Part shown: one piece after another, positions 51,002-62,872 of the stretch
Position numbering within the stretch: position 1 is the first letter of the stretch
Layout of the letters: every line of letters starts with the position of its first letter
Origin: Verrucomicrobiota bacterium
GTDB lineage: Bacteria > Verrucomicrobiota > Verrucomicrobiia > JADLBR01
NCBI GenBank assembly: GCA_029560585.1
Contig: JAKQKQ010000133.1
Span: forward strand, 16,786-80,785
DNA: 64,000 nucleotides
Reading direction: 5' to 3'
The notes under the pieces: generated by a model
Seen by the model: only the letters and a program-made list of their open reading frames with translations
Told to the model about the DNA's origin: nothing
Databases searched by the model: none
Program-made: the position numbers and the translations under genes

Positions 51002-52927
51002 TCAGTCTCTTGTCCTGAGACGGATTGTAACAACATTAGACAATTGCTGGCCGTATGTAGGGGGCTCACCCGATCCGGATTCGAGCAGAGTGTATAGCGC
51101 AAGCCGGATCACGACAACCTCACTAGGCTCCCCAGCGCCAAACAGTTTCATTGCGTTGGCGAGTTTGACAGACTTTGTTATTTCGTCGAGAGGGAGGTTG
51201 CTTGTCGGTTGCGCCAATACCGCGATGTCTGCAGCGCTTTTGGCTCGCCGCTGCTGACCTTCAAACTCGTAGCCCACGAGAACCTTGTCCGGTGCATCGA
51301 TGGCCATTTTCTTATATTCGAGTGTGAGTGGCGTCTGAGTGTTATCTGCAACTGTATCGGCCTGCTTCCATGATGGAATCAACTGAATTGCGGGATTCGT
51401 CATGTCCTGAAAAGTGTAGCCAGTCTCTTTCGGAGGGTCTCCGTGCTTTGCTCCCTTGCTGGTCATCAATCGCATGGCAGGGTGATTCTCGACACCGCCT
51501 TTTGGGGGCGCGAGACTGAAACCCTTGAGCAGGTGGTCCAATGGCGTTTGCCCTTTCTTGTCCTTGGCGTTGATATCTGCGCCCATCTCGACAAGAGCGA
51601 CAACTGGCCCCATGTAGCTATTGTCCCCAAAAGCCTCAGAGGCTGCGCCATAGGACCAGACCATTCCAAGTGCTGCGTGTAAGGCCGTTTCACCGGCCGT
51701 GTTCTTCGCGTTGACATCCGCGCCCTTTCCGACAAGGAGGCGTGTCATTTCGGCGCTTCCCGTCTCGAACAATGGCGTATTCCCGTCTTTGTCTTTGGCG
51801 TTTACATCTGCTTTGTGGTCAAGAAGAAGTTGTGCAATCGGCATCTTCTGCGGAGTAGTTGAAACGCTCTGACCTGACACCTGCGCACCGCCTACAGATG
51901 AGACGGTGAGCGCACCGCCTTTGATTACGGGAGTATCTTGAACGGCAATGAAGAGGGCGGTCTGACCCTGGCGGTTTGTTGCGTTGACAGAAACGCCAGC
52001 GTCGAGAAGTCGACGCACCGCAGCAAGGTCGCCCTTCTCGATTGCGGAAAAGAGATCCTCTTCAGGACTTGGGCGCTGAAATCCAGGCAGCGCGAGAAGC
52101 AGACTCTTAGCTTCGTCGGTGCGCGCAATGGAAAGTGCTGTCTGGCCCGCACCAGACCTCCTGTTTGGGTCTGCTCCTGCATCAAGCAGGAGTTTCATGA
52201 TATCCAGCATACCCCCATGAGCCGCCATCATCAGGGGTGTTGCTTGATTAATCCCGAACATCAGTTTCTGTGGAGCATTCACGTCAGCGCCTGAGGCAAG
52301 CAACAGTTTCACAGCCTCGAGCTTGTTGCGGTTCACTGCCTCATGGAGTGGCGTTTCGTCGTCGTCACTCTTGGCGTTTACATCGGCCTTGGCATCCAGA
52401 AGAAGCTTCGCGACGTCAGGAAACGCAGCGCCAGTGATCAGTGGGGTTGCGCCCTCGTTGTCGCGGGCATCGACTTCAGCCCCTGCAGCTATGAGAAGCC
52501 GGACGCACTGCGTTTGCCCCTTGTCCGCGGCAAACCAAAGCGCCGTTCTGCCGTCTTTGTCTTTCGCCTCCAGATCAGCTTTGGCGTCAATCAGTGCTCT
52601 CACTGTTTCGTGATTGTCTCCAAACCATGTTGCGTACATAAGGGCCGTCTGGCCTAGGTTGAAGTCACTACTCATCTTTGCATTGGCGTCTGCTCCCGCG
52701 GCCAGAAGAGCTTTTACAATCGCTGTGTTGCCCTTACTCGCCGCCGACATAAGTGCGGTATTGCCACCGCCATCTGCGGATTTCGCGTTTGCGCCAGACT
52801 TCAGAAGTCTTTCGACGGTCACCAAATCGCCCTTCGATGCTGCTTCCCGAAGGTCATCATTGGCAAGCGCGATGCACGTATTCATTGTCATGAGACCGCA
52901 CGCAAGTCCTACCGTGAACCGATTCAT
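51002..52927 (-). CDS. Exported ankyrin-repeat protein
   Basis: The 641 residues begin with a signal peptide (MNRFTVGLACGLMTMNTCIALA). About twelve ankyrin repeats cover residues 25-460 (GNTALMSAASKGNTAIVKAL, GQTALMYATWFGDNHETVRA, DGRTALWFAADKGQTQCVRL, with DVNAK turns). A non-repeat C-terminal domain (~500-641) is unknown. The start has AAGGAG 8 nt upstream. Codon usage is less GC-biased than in neighbouring chromosomal genes, pointing to transfer. Periplasmic protein binding is the probable role. Confidence 0.85.
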   Translation of the reverse strand: MNRFTVGLACGLMTMNTCIALANDDLREAASKGDLVTVERLLKSGANAKSADGGGNTALMSAASKGNTAIVKALLAAGADANAKMSSDFNLGQTALMYATWFGDNHETVRALIDAKADLEAKDKDGRTALWFAADKGQTQCVRLLIAAGAEVDARDNEGATPLITGAAFPDVAKLLLDAKADVNAKSDDDETPLHEAVNRNKLEAVKLLLASGADVNAPQKLMFGINQATPLMMAAHGGMLDIMKLLLDAGADPNRRSGAGQTALSIARTDEAKSLLLALPGFQRPSPEEDLFSAIEKGDLAAVRRLLDAGVSVNATNRQGQTALFIAVQDTPVIKGGALTVSSVGGAQVSGQSVSTTPQKMPIAQLLLDHKADVNAKDKDGNTPLFETGSAEMTRLLVGKGADVNAKNTAGETALHAALGMVWSYGAASEAFGDNSYMGPVVALVEMGADINAKDKKGQTPLDHLLKGFSLAPPKGGVENHPAMRLMTSKGAKHGDPPKETGYTFQDMTNPAIQLIPSWKQADTVADNTQTPLTLEYKKMAIDAPDKVLVGYEFEGQQRRAKSAADIAVLAQPTSNLPLDEITKSVKLANAMKLFGAGEPSEVVVIRLALYTLLESGSGEPPTYGQQLSNVVTIRLRTRD

Positions 52928-53039
52928 CTCCGTTCTCCTTCCTGTAGTTTGCCGAACCGACGGCGCTGAGCGAACGCCGCCACAGTATTTACGCATCCAC
53001 CGAACACCCTTTGAGCGGCGGTTCGCTCGACTGCCTAGG

Positions 53040-53160
53040 GTGCGCCCAGCCTGGGCGCGTTGCAAATGGGGTGCAAGTCCCCTGTAGACTGCACCCAGAT
53101 ATGGAAACATGACGAGAAGCAACAGCTGAGGTGAAACTCTGGCCGGCCAACCGGGCGGCT
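53040..53160 (+). ncRNA. Group II intron 5' end, truncated relic
   Basis: From 53040 the sequence reads GTGCGCCCAGCCTGGGCGCG, then GGGGTGCAAGTCCCCTGTAG and CTGAGGTGAAACTCTGGCC. The GTGCG start and the following domain-I helices match the 5' end of bacterial group II introns that I remember. Similarity ends before 53174, where a radC fragment begins. No reverse transcriptase gene, domain V or 3' end is present, so it is a dead remnant. Confidence 0.6.
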
Positions 53161-53173
53161 GGGGTGATCACAA

Positions 53174-53222
53174 GTACCCCGCCGCCTTGAAGCTGAACCA
53201 GCCCTCGGGGAACGCCGCCGAT
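53174..53222 (-). pseudogene. radC: Detached radC 3' end, short copy
   Basis: On the minus strand it encodes AAFPEGWFSFKAAGYL and stop, the same C-terminus as intact RadC at 59059. Upstream coding sequence is replaced by unrelated DNA. About 40 bp are retained. It is in direct orientation with the copies at 57827 and 59062. Confidence 0.75.
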
Positions 53223-53341
53223 GGCATCCAGACGATGAACTGGCTTAGGGGCGGATGTGGAGGCAAGGATGCGTTGGCGAGTGACGCCGGGGGCGGCGAG
53301 GAACTCGCCCGCAAGGTTGATGTGGGGTTTGTCCGATTGGC

Positions 53342-53536
53342 TCACGGAAGTACCTGGGCCTTGTAGAAGGACGCGGGAGGATTGGCTGGGGAATCGGTAA
53401 AGCTGCTGAGCGATGTCGTGGCCGCGTTGGTTGAGCTGATTCCCCGCCAGGAACCGGGGCTCAGGTTGGTGCTGGAGAGCACGAGGTAGCGTTTTCGCGG
53501 GACGCTGGTCCAGACCAGGTCCACGCCGCCAGTCGG
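53342..53536 (-). pseudogene. Severed C-terminal module of the matrixin/beta-helix protein
   Basis: In the same frame as the gene at 53537, directly beyond its TAG stop, the sequence continues PTGGVDLVWTSVPRKRYLVL, SSTNLSPGSWRGISSTNAAT and ends SFYKAQVLP. This is a common C-terminal beta module of secreted Verrucomicrobia proteins, which normally follows an LSI(T/L)R-type linker. The gene was therefore about 62 residues longer before a nonsense change. Confidence 0.75.
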
Positions 53537-57042
<3,506 letters not shown>

Positions 57043-57046
<4 letters not shown>

Positions 57047-57756
57047 GGCCCTGCCCCTTTGGTGCCGCCGGCCTGCTTCCGCTTCTCCTGCTCGGCCTTG
57101 ATCTTGTGGATGCGCCCGAGGAACCCCTCGAGGCTCCCCTCCGGGGCCGGTTCCTCCTGCGCGCCCGCGGTGTCTGGGGCGACCGCCTTGCCGTTCTTGT
57201 CCACCCAGCGGACACCCTTCACGGGGAGTTCAAAACCGACGGCTTTCTGGCCGGTCTTTGAGTCATCCGCCACGGGCAACTTGCCCTGCGACATCCCCAC
57301 CACCCGGCGGAACTGCTTCTTGTCCCCGAAACGCTCAAGGAAAAGCAGCATGTCCTCGCCCACGGCCATCGTCTCTGCGCCGGGCACGTGCATCGTGACC
57401 GGCAGCGGTTCCTTCACGCTGCCGCCGAGGGTATAGACCTTGATCTTCTGACCGCCGGCCGCGTCGCCCTTCGCCCCGTGGCTCACCGCGATGGTCGAGA
57501 TCGTGAAAATCCGCTTCTCGATCCAGGCGGTCTCTTTCTTCTCGCACTTCCCAACCACGATGTCGTTGGCGCTTGAGATCAACTCATCCAACGAGAGCTT
57601 GCGGATGGTGGTGGCCTGGGCGCTGTCGGGCGCGAACAAGTGTGCCAGCAGGACCACGAACAGAACCATGATCCACGGGGCATGCTGATTTGAGGCAAGA
57701 ATTGCCTTCGGGCCAACACCATCATCGGCAGTGCTCGACCCGCAGTCACCTCCCAT
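57043..57756 (-). CDS. Exported protein coupled to the matrixin-like protease
   Basis: The protein is 237 residues, or 208 if it starts at the Met of MVLFVVLLAHLFAPDSAQA (57669), which is a better signal peptide. The mature part has IRKLSLDELISSANDIVVGK and DMLLFLERFGDKKQFRRVVG, and a charged C-terminus (FLGRIHKIKAEQEKRKQAGG). Similar small secreted proteins precede matrixin genes in related bacteria as I recall; a chaperone or inhibitor role is only a guess. The stop overlaps the protease start (ATGA), so equimolar production is likely. Confidence 0.7.
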
Positions 57757-57826
57757 GAAATCAGGTTGAAGGCCAGCCTGTGCGTTTCAAGGAGAATTAA
57801 TGGACGCGTGCCACCGAGTTCTTACA

Positions 57827-57900
57827 AATACCCCGCCGCTTTGAAGCTGAACCAGCCCTCGGGATAGGCGGTGGATGGGGCGCCGATGATGACGTGGTCT
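57827..57900 (-). pseudogene. radC: Detached radC 3' end, longer copy
   Basis: On the minus strand it encodes DHVIIGAPSTAYPEGWFSFK followed by AAGYL and stop, matching the last ~25 residues of the intact RadC (DHVIIGSHSTAYPEGW...). Similarity ends abruptly upstream of DHVIIG. It carries its own stop codon (TAA), while the intact gene uses TGA. Confidence 0.8.
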
Positions 57901-58082
57901 CGGGGGCTGCCGGTTTCGGAGAACTTGCCGGATCAAGTCAGGTGGGCTTCCGAAAGCCCGCACCGAAGTGGCAAGTTCAACTTGTCAGAAAGCTCAGCGG
58001 TAACGTGAACGTTACGCCTCACCGGATGACGAACCCGTCGCGGGTGAGCCAAACGGTGGAGGCGATGGTTCAGCAAGTTGTC

Positions 58083-58370
58083 CTATCGACCTTTGAATCC
58101 GCGAAGATAAGGTATTTCCGTCTGAAGATACCGATCAATGAACTGCCCGGCATCACCCATCAGACCCGCGAACGGCGCGCCCTGTGTCATGCCCACCATC
58201 TGGATCTGTTTTCTGACGGACTTCGCTTGAGTCCGCAGATTCGGGTTGCGGCACTGATCCAGAATCTCCGCTGCCCCTTCCAGATCGCGCTCCTCAAGGA
58301 GCGCAATTGCCCGCTCGATTAGCTGGTCGTCTTGCCCCTTCTTCTTAAACAAGACAGACAGCCAACTCAT
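58083..58370 (-). CDS. Small helical protein of unknown function
   Basis: The 95 residues start MSWLSVLFKKKG, followed by predicted helices (QLIERAIALLEERDLEGAAE, LRTQAKSVRKQIQMV). GGAGG lies 8 nt before the ATG, so it is a real gene. The helices resemble a single TPR-like hairpin. The Met-x-Trp-Leu amphipathic start is similar to that of the next gene upstream (MQWLRRLFGRQ), suggesting both dock on the same membrane or partner. Not recognised. Confidence 0.6.
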   Translation of the reverse strand: MSWLSVLFKKKGQDDQLIERAIALLEERDLEGAAEILDQCRNPNLRTQAKSVRKQIQMVGMTQGAPFAGLMGDAGQFIDRYLQTEIPYLRGFKGR

Positions 58371-58434
58371 AGTAGTTCCTCCGTTGCGTTGTTGAGCGCC
58401 TCAGCCATGCTTTGCGTATGGTGCACATTCGGAC

Positions 58435-58692
58435 CTACTGTATGCCGACTCCGCCCAAGAATGCGCCACACTGCGGACACGACACGCGAAAGGAACGTTG
58501 GTCGGAACTGAACGCTATACCTCCGGCCGCAGGGAAAGAATGGCCACAGTTCGTGCAGCACATTGTCGCCTTGAGAAGGCGGGGCACTGCTGGCTTGTTG
58601 CTGTTCTCTATGGCGGCTCCGAATTTGAACAGGATCTCTGCATTGCGCTCCTCCGAGGTCTGACGACCGAACAATCTGCGTAACCACTGCAT
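58435..58692 (-). CDS. Small zinc-ribbon protein
   Basis: This 85-residue protein has CCTNCGHSFPAAGG and VSCPQCGAFLGGVG, a two-knuckle zinc ribbon, after an amphipathic MQWLRRLFGRQTSEERNAEI start. AAGGAG precedes the ATG by 7-8 nt. It is the first gene of a small pair with 58083. Possible RNA or protein binding; no family recognised. Confidence 0.6.
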   Translation of the reverse strand: MQWLRRLFGRQTSEERNAEILFKFGAAIENSNKPAVPRLLKATMCCTNCGHSFPAAGGIAFSSDQRSFRVSCPQCGAFLGGVGIQ

Positions 58693-58915
58693 CTGCTTTC
58701 TCCTTGTTCTGTGTCTACGGACCGACCGGCCGTATATCCCGGGCGCAAGCGGTTATATTGACCCACAAAAAGCGACCAGGATTGCCCGATCCACAATGTA
58801 ATTTTGGCCGGGCGGCGAGAAAGGTCAAGCGTTTCCGCTGCTCATGGAGCCTTGCTGAACGGGGCTTGGACTACCGATTCTTGCGCCAGGGTGATGAGGC
58901 CGTATAGCACGGGCG

Positions 58916-59055
58916 GGAAAAGCGGCATATCGGTGGCATAGCAAGGGTCCGTCGGCATTCCGCCAGTGGGGAGTGTCCATTAACGCCCGGCAAAAGCGGC
59001 TATTCTGTGGTGCTGCAAAGGCGGCTTATCTGTGGCTTTGCAAAGGCGGCCCGCG
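58916..59055. mobile_element. IS21-family-like terminal repeat array, relic
   Basis: GCAAA(A/G)GCGGC recurs at 58990, 59015 and 59040, a 25-nt period, each followed by TATTCTGTGG or TTATCTGTGG; a diverged unit lies at 58916. The array is preceded by GGAGTGTCCATTAACGCCCG, as at the ends of IS21-type elements, which have several spaced transposase sites. No istA/istB genes are present, so only one end remains. It begins four bases beyond the radC stop. Assignment is from memory. Confidence 0.5.
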
Positions 59056-59058
59056 ACC

Positions 59059-59724
59059 TCAGAGGTACCCCGCCGCCTTGAAACTGAACCAGCCCTCTGG
59101 GTAGGCCGTCGAGTGTGACCCGATGATGACGTGATCGAGGAGCGGGACGTCCAAGATCTTGGATGCTTCCCGCAGCGCGCGGGTGATGCGGATGTCGGCC
59201 TCGCTCGGCTGTGGGCATCCCGAGGGGTGATTGTGCGCGAGCACGACGGAATAGGCGCGCCGTGAAATGGCGGGCGCGAAGACCTCTCTGCTGTGGATCA
59301 GGGCTTGATCCAGCAGGCCACGGGAGACTTCCTCTACAGCGATCAACTGGAGCTTGGCGTCGAGCAAGACCACGCGGGCGGTCTCTTGCTGGAGCTGGCG
59401 CAGTTCGGGGCCGAGGAGGTCCGCGATGCGGGAGGCGTCGTCGAGCTTGACGGCGGCGGCGCGGCGACGGGAGAGACGGACGGAAAGTTCCACCGCGGCG
59501 CGCAGCCGGGATGCTGCGGCGGGGCCGATGCCGGGGATCGATACGAGATCGGGGAGCGTGGCGCGAGCGAGGCGCTCGAGGCCGCCGAAGCGGAACAGGA
59601 GACGATCCGCGGTGCCGGGGTTGCCGAGGAGCGCGCCGACGAGTTCGGCGTCGCTCAGGGCTCCGGCCCCGGCGGCGCAGAGCCGTGACTGCGGGTCCTG
59701 GGCGGATGTCTCGCGGAGCCTCAT
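59059..59724 (-). CDS. radC: RadC/JAMM-domain protein
   Basis: The 221 residues have an N-terminal helix-hairpin-helix-like part (LVSIPGIGPAAASRLRAAVE) and a JAMM metalloprotease-like domain with HSREVFAPAI, then HNHPSGCPQPSEADIRIT (H-x-H...S..D metal site). RadC-type proteins are enriched on mobile elements; the enzymatic role is unresolved and its old link to DNA repair is doubtful. It is the last gene of the minus-strand operon 63891-59059. Its 3' end recurs twice downstream, at 57827 and 53174. Confidence 0.9.
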   Translation of the reverse strand: MRLRETSAQDPQSRLCAAGAGALSDAELVGALLGNPGTADRLLFRFGGLERLARATLPDLVSIPGIGPAAASRLRAAVELSVRLSRRRAAAVKLDDASRIADLLGPELRQLQQETARVVLLDAKLQLIAVEEVSRGLLDQALIHSREVFAPAISRRAYSVVLAHNHPSGCPQPSEADIRITRALREASKILDVPLLDHVIIGSHSTAYPEGWFSFKAAGYL

Positions 59725-59812
59725 GGGGAATCCTCGTTGGCCCCCTCGGAAAACGCGTTTATCGCCGTTTTACGGCCGGTTTCCATCGCGGGGAGGGTTG
59801 GGATGGGGGCGC

Positions 59813-60016
59813 TCACCACTGTTCCCCCAGTTCCTCTGGCCCCCGGTCCCGGAGCCATTGCCCCACTGTGAAGGCGTCGCCGCAGGTGGCGATGAGCCTG
59901 CCGTTCGTGGTCACGCGGCCTGTGAGGCTCACGTCCTCGCCGCAGATCGGGCAGAGCCCGTTGGCGGGGAGCCGCAGGCGGCAGCGTTCGTGGTCGGTCG
60001 TTTCGGTCTGTCTCAT
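59813..60016 (-). CDS. Small CPxCG zinc-binding protein
   Basis: The 67 residues include GLCPICGEDVSLTG and an upstream ERCRLRLP; the CPICGE motif suggests a half zinc ribbon. AAAGGAA precedes the ATG. It lies 19 nt after the AAA+ gene and 88 nt before radC, so it belongs to the operon. Unknown function; possibly DNA binding. Confidence 0.55.
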   Translation of the reverse strand: MRQTETTDHERCRLRLPANGLCPICGEDVSLTGRVTTNGRLIATCGDAFTVGQWLRDRGPEELGEQW

Positions 60017-60035
60017 GGATCGTTCCTTTCGTGGT

Positions 60036-60980
60036 TTAGTTGCTCAGGTTCTCGGGGAAGCGGTTGCGGCGGCGCCGGGAACCGTTGGCGTGGTCGGCCT
60101 TGGCGGCACGGATGCGGGCGATCTCGTCGAGCAGATGGGTGGCGGTGACGCGCCATCGGGCAGGTTCGGGGTCGGCGCTGCCGGCGTGGATCGCGTTGAG
60201 GCAGGCGTTGAACAGGTCGCCGCCGGAGAGCCCGCGTGCCTCGGCGGCAACTGCCCGCAGGTCGGCGTCCACCCGCTCAAGGTTGGGGAGGTGGGCGCGG
60301 AGAATGGCTTCGCGCATCGCGGCGTTGGGCAGCCGGAACTTGATGTGGCGCGCGATGCGGCGCAGCAGGGCCGGGTCGTAATTGCCGAACAGGTTCGTCG
60401 TCGTGATCACCACGCCGCCGAAGCGGTCCAGCTCCTGCATGAGCGCGTTGCGGTTCTGGTTGATGGATGTGGAGCAGCTCTCGCCCACCGCCACGCGGCG
60501 CGAGAGCAGGGAGTCGGCCTCGTCGAAGAACAGGACCGCGGCCTCCTCGGTGGCGCGGCGGAAGGCCAGGGCTATGTGCTTGGCGGTGTCGCCGAGGTAC
60601 TTCGAAATGACCGCCGGGTAATCGACCTGATAGAGGGGCCTCCCGAGCCGTTGGGCGATCCCGAGCGCGGCGCGCGTCTTGCCCGTTCCCGGCGGCCCGT
60701 AGAAGTTGAGGATGCAGCGGCCCGACTGCGGCTGGATCTCGCTGATGCGCCAGACCGCCTCCAGTTGCTCGCGCATCAGGACCGCGCGCAGGGCGGCGTC
60801 GATCTCGCGTCGGGCCCCGTCGTAGAGGACCAGCCGGTCCAGATCGTGGCGCTCCTCCGGCTGGATGAGGATGCCCACGTCATCGGGCGCGGGCTCGCGC
60901 CGCCTCCGCCGCGGGTTTCGGTTGTCGGTGCTATCCGCACCTCCGTCCTCCAAGGGATCAAATTCTGCTGCGTCTGGCAT
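60036..60980 (-). CDS. AAA+ ATPase, classic clade
   Basis: The 314-residue protein has Walker A GPPGTGKT (95-102), Walker B VLFFDEADSLLSRR, sensor 1 VITTTNLFGNYD and a likely arginine finger in LLRRIARHIKF. The arrangement fits classic AAA proteins (Vps4/ClpX-like, single ring), with a ~70-residue charged N-terminal region instead of a substrate domain. The start overlaps the upstream AAA+ gene by 23 nt. Two different AAA+ genes in tandem suggest a hetero-complex or sequential remodelling. Substrate unknown, probably a product of the operon. Confidence 0.82.
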   Translation of the reverse strand: MPDAAEFDPLEDGGADSTDNRNPRRRRREPAPDDVGILIQPEERHDLDRLVLYDGARREIDAALRAVLMREQLEAVWRISEIQPQSGRCILNFYGPPGTGKTRAALGIAQRLGRPLYQVDYPAVISKYLGDTAKHIALAFRRATEEAAVLFFDEADSLLSRRVAVGESCSTSINQNRNALMQELDRFGGVVITTTNLFGNYDPALLRRIARHIKFRLPNAAMREAILRAHLPNLERVDADLRAVAAEARGLSGGDLFNACLNAIHAGSADPEPARWRVTATHLLDEIARIRAAKADHANGSRRRRNRFPENLSN

Positions 60981-61665
60981 GTCGTCGTTCTCCGTTTCGG
61001 TTTGGGTTGGGTTTCGTTGGCTTCGGTGCGGCTTCCGCCGCATCGAGGAAGGTCTGGAGGTCCAAGAGGGCCGCGCGCACGTTGCCGCCCGAGCCCACGG
61101 CGATCCGCTCGGCCACGTCGGATGGGATGCGCCATCGCGCGCGCAAGAACGCGGCGATCTCGTCGGTGGCCGGGGCCTCGAGGCGGATCGCCTGAAACCG
61201 CGACTGGAAGCGGTCGGTCAGGGCCGAGAGGTCGAGGTTGCTGGTGGCGATGAAGGCGCGCCCCGCCGGCATCTTGTCGAGGTAGGAGAGGAGCAGGTCC
61301 TGCGCGTCGCGGGAGGCGCGGTCCACCTCGTTGACCAATACCACCGACCAATCCCCGAAGAGGTTCCCGGCGTGGGCCAGCGACGCCATCCACAGCCGCA
61401 CGGTCTCCGCGCTGACCATCTTGCCGTTGGCCTCCTCGACGCAGAGGGATTGCCCGCCGGTCAGCTCTGCCGCGACCAGTTCGGCGATCGTGGTCTTGCC
61501 GACCCCCGGCGGCCCGTAGAGCAACACCCGGAGGTTGGATGTGGGGGACTGGCGCAATCGTCGCGCCTTGCGCAGGAGCGCCTCGGCCACGCGCGCGGGC
61601 TGGCCGACCAGGTCTTCAGCGGTACTCGGTCGGAAGGCCATCGGTTCTACGGGTACTGGTTTCAT
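60958..61665 (-). CDS. AAA+ ATPase, clamp-loader-like
   Basis: The 235 residues have Walker A GPPGVGKTT (51-59), Walker B SVVLVNEVDRA, in which Asn stands before Glu where Asp is usual, and sensor 1 FIATSNLDLSALTDRFQSRF. It resembles RuvB/clamp-loader-type ATPases. I chose the ATG at 61665 because it gives an ATGA overlap with the upstream gene and GGAAGG lies 9 nt before it; a start at 61674 is possible. The Asn change in Walker B is unusual and may slow hydrolysis. Confidence 0.8.
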   Translation of the reverse strand: MKPVPVEPMAFRPSTAEDLVGQPARVAEALLRKARRLRQSPTSNLRVLLYGPPGVGKTTIAELVAAELTGGQSLCVEEANGKMVSAETVRLWMASLAHAGNLFGDWSVVLVNEVDRASRDAQDLLLSYLDKMPAGRAFIATSNLDLSALTDRFQSRFQAIRLEAPATDEIAAFLRARWRIPSDVAERIAVGSGGNVRAALLDLQTFLDAAEAAPKPTKPNPNRNGERRHARRSRI

Positions 61666-62228
61666 CGGGACCATCCTTCCCGCCGGATGCGGGCCTTGAG
61701 GGTGTTGAGCGGGACGTTGAAAAGGGCCGCGGTCTGCTTGGGGCTGCGGGTCCTGCGGTAGTGGGCGCGGATCTCTCGCCAGTTGGGTCCTGTGATGGCG
61801 CGCCGTTGGGCCGCGTTATCGCCCGTTATCGCCGCGTTTGCGGGGGCCGGGGTGGGTGGGGTGAAGGCGTCGAAGCGGTTTGCGGATTGGGATGCGTTGG
61901 CCGCGCCTGTTCGCCCCCGCGCCGCCTCAAGGGCCTCCACCCTCGCGGTCAGGGGCGCGAGCCGATGTTCGACCGCCGCATCCAGCAGCCGGGGAACGTC
62001 CACTCGTCGCCTCGGCCCGCGCAGCGCCAGTTCCGCCGTCCTGGCATCGACGATCTCGCGGAGGATCTCCAGCGGGATCTCGGTGATGGAATAGACGATC
62101 CCGACCAATGACTCGGCGCGGAGCCGCTCCTTGAGTTTGGCCCGCGCCTCACGGGGGCAGTTCGCGCGCACCCGCTCGTCGAAGACGATCCGCCCGCCCC
62201 TCGACGCCAGCACCTTGAACAGTCTCAT
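61662..62228 (-). CDS. Protein with C-terminal HTH in amidoligase operon
   Basis: The 188 residues start MRLFKVLASRGGRIVFDERV, preceded by GGGAGGG at 5-6 nt. The N-terminal ~90 residues (with ESLVGIVYSITEIPLEILRE) are not recognised. A Pro/Ala linker leads to WREIRAHYRRTRSPKQTAALF and VPLNTLKARIRREGW, a homeodomain-like helix-turn-helix. It overlaps the GATase gene by ATGA and the next gene by ATGA. Likely a DNA-binding adaptor or regulator of the operon. Confidence 0.6.
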   Translation of the reverse strand: MRLFKVLASRGGRIVFDERVRANCPREARAKLKERLRAESLVGIVYSITEIPLEILREIVDARTAELALRGPRRRVDVPRLLDAAVEHRLAPLTARVEALEAARGRTGAANASQSANRFDAFTPPTPAPANAAITGDNAAQRRAITGPNWREIRAHYRRTRSPKQTAALFNVPLNTLKARIRREGWSR

Positions 62229-62854
62229 AGGTCGCCCTCCCACAGGCTGAGTTGCTCGCGGCGTTCGCCGCCAAATCGGCGCCGCGTTCTGGTGGGCTCC
62301 GTTCGCCGCACGAACGCGGTGTTGGAGACCATCATCCCGTGCCACCGCACCCAATCGCCGAAGAGGCGCGTGCGGTCCGCGTCCACCAGCGCCCAGCGGC
62401 CGGGCAGCGTCTTGAGGAAATCGGCCCCGAGGCACCGCACCGCCAGCGCGGCCGCGCGCGTGTCGCTCATGGGCCCCGGCGGCTCAGCGCATCGTCCCAG
62501 CCGCAGCATCCGCTCCAACCCCTCCTCCCACCGGCCCCAGGTCCCGTTGTGGAATAGGACGCTCTTCGCGGTGCCGTAGATCTTCGCCTCGGCTTTTCCC
62601 GTGACGGGGAAGGGATGGCAGAGCAGGGGATCCTCGCCCCCGACGCTGGCCCACCGGAAATGCACGACGGCCTCCTCCTCGATCTCGGCAAGCATCTGGC
62701 CGACCTCGTCGGCGCAGAGGTTCTTGATCCAACCGATTCGGCCGTCTTTCTCCCGCCACGCCACGCCAGCGCCGTGCGGATTGGCCCGCTCGCAGGCCAA
62801 GAGGGTTTCCGCATTGGGCCGCACGCCCTTGGGGCACACCAGTATCACGCACAT
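62225..62854 (-). CDS. Class II glutamine amidotransferase (Ntn hydrolase)
   Basis: This 209-residue protein starts MCVILVCPKG, so removal of Met exposes Cys2 as the N-terminal nucleophile. Conserved elements of the family are visible: NPHGAGVAWREKDGRIGWIK, AVVHFRWASVG, CHPFPVTGKAEAK and SVLFHNGTWGRWEEGLERML. It releases ammonia from glutamine for a partner enzyme. Here the partner is almost certainly the amidoligase encoded 18 nt upstream. It is shorter than GlmS/PurF and has no synthase domain of its own. It overlaps the next gene by ATGA. Confidence 0.8.
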   Translation of the reverse strand: MCVILVCPKGVRPNAETLLACERANPHGAGVAWREKDGRIGWIKNLCADEVGQMLAEIEEEAVVHFRWASVGGEDPLLCHPFPVTGKAEAKIYGTAKSVLFHNGTWGRWEEGLERMLRLGRCAEPPGPMSDTRAAALAVRCLGADFLKTLPGRWALVDADRTRLFGDWVRWHGMMVSNTAFVRRTEPTRTRRRFGGERREQLSLWEGDL

Positions 62855-62872
62855 ATTCGGTAACTCTCCCTT

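Noticed and set aside
52989..53345. 118-codon minus-strand frame between the ankyrin and matrixin genes
   Set aside because: It runs through the radC fragment in the wrong frame and through the group II intron relic.
58916..59055. CRISPR-like array because of 25-nt spaced repeats
   Set aside because: Only three to four short units with conserved, not unique, intervening sequence, and no cas genes; it fits insertion-sequence ends better.
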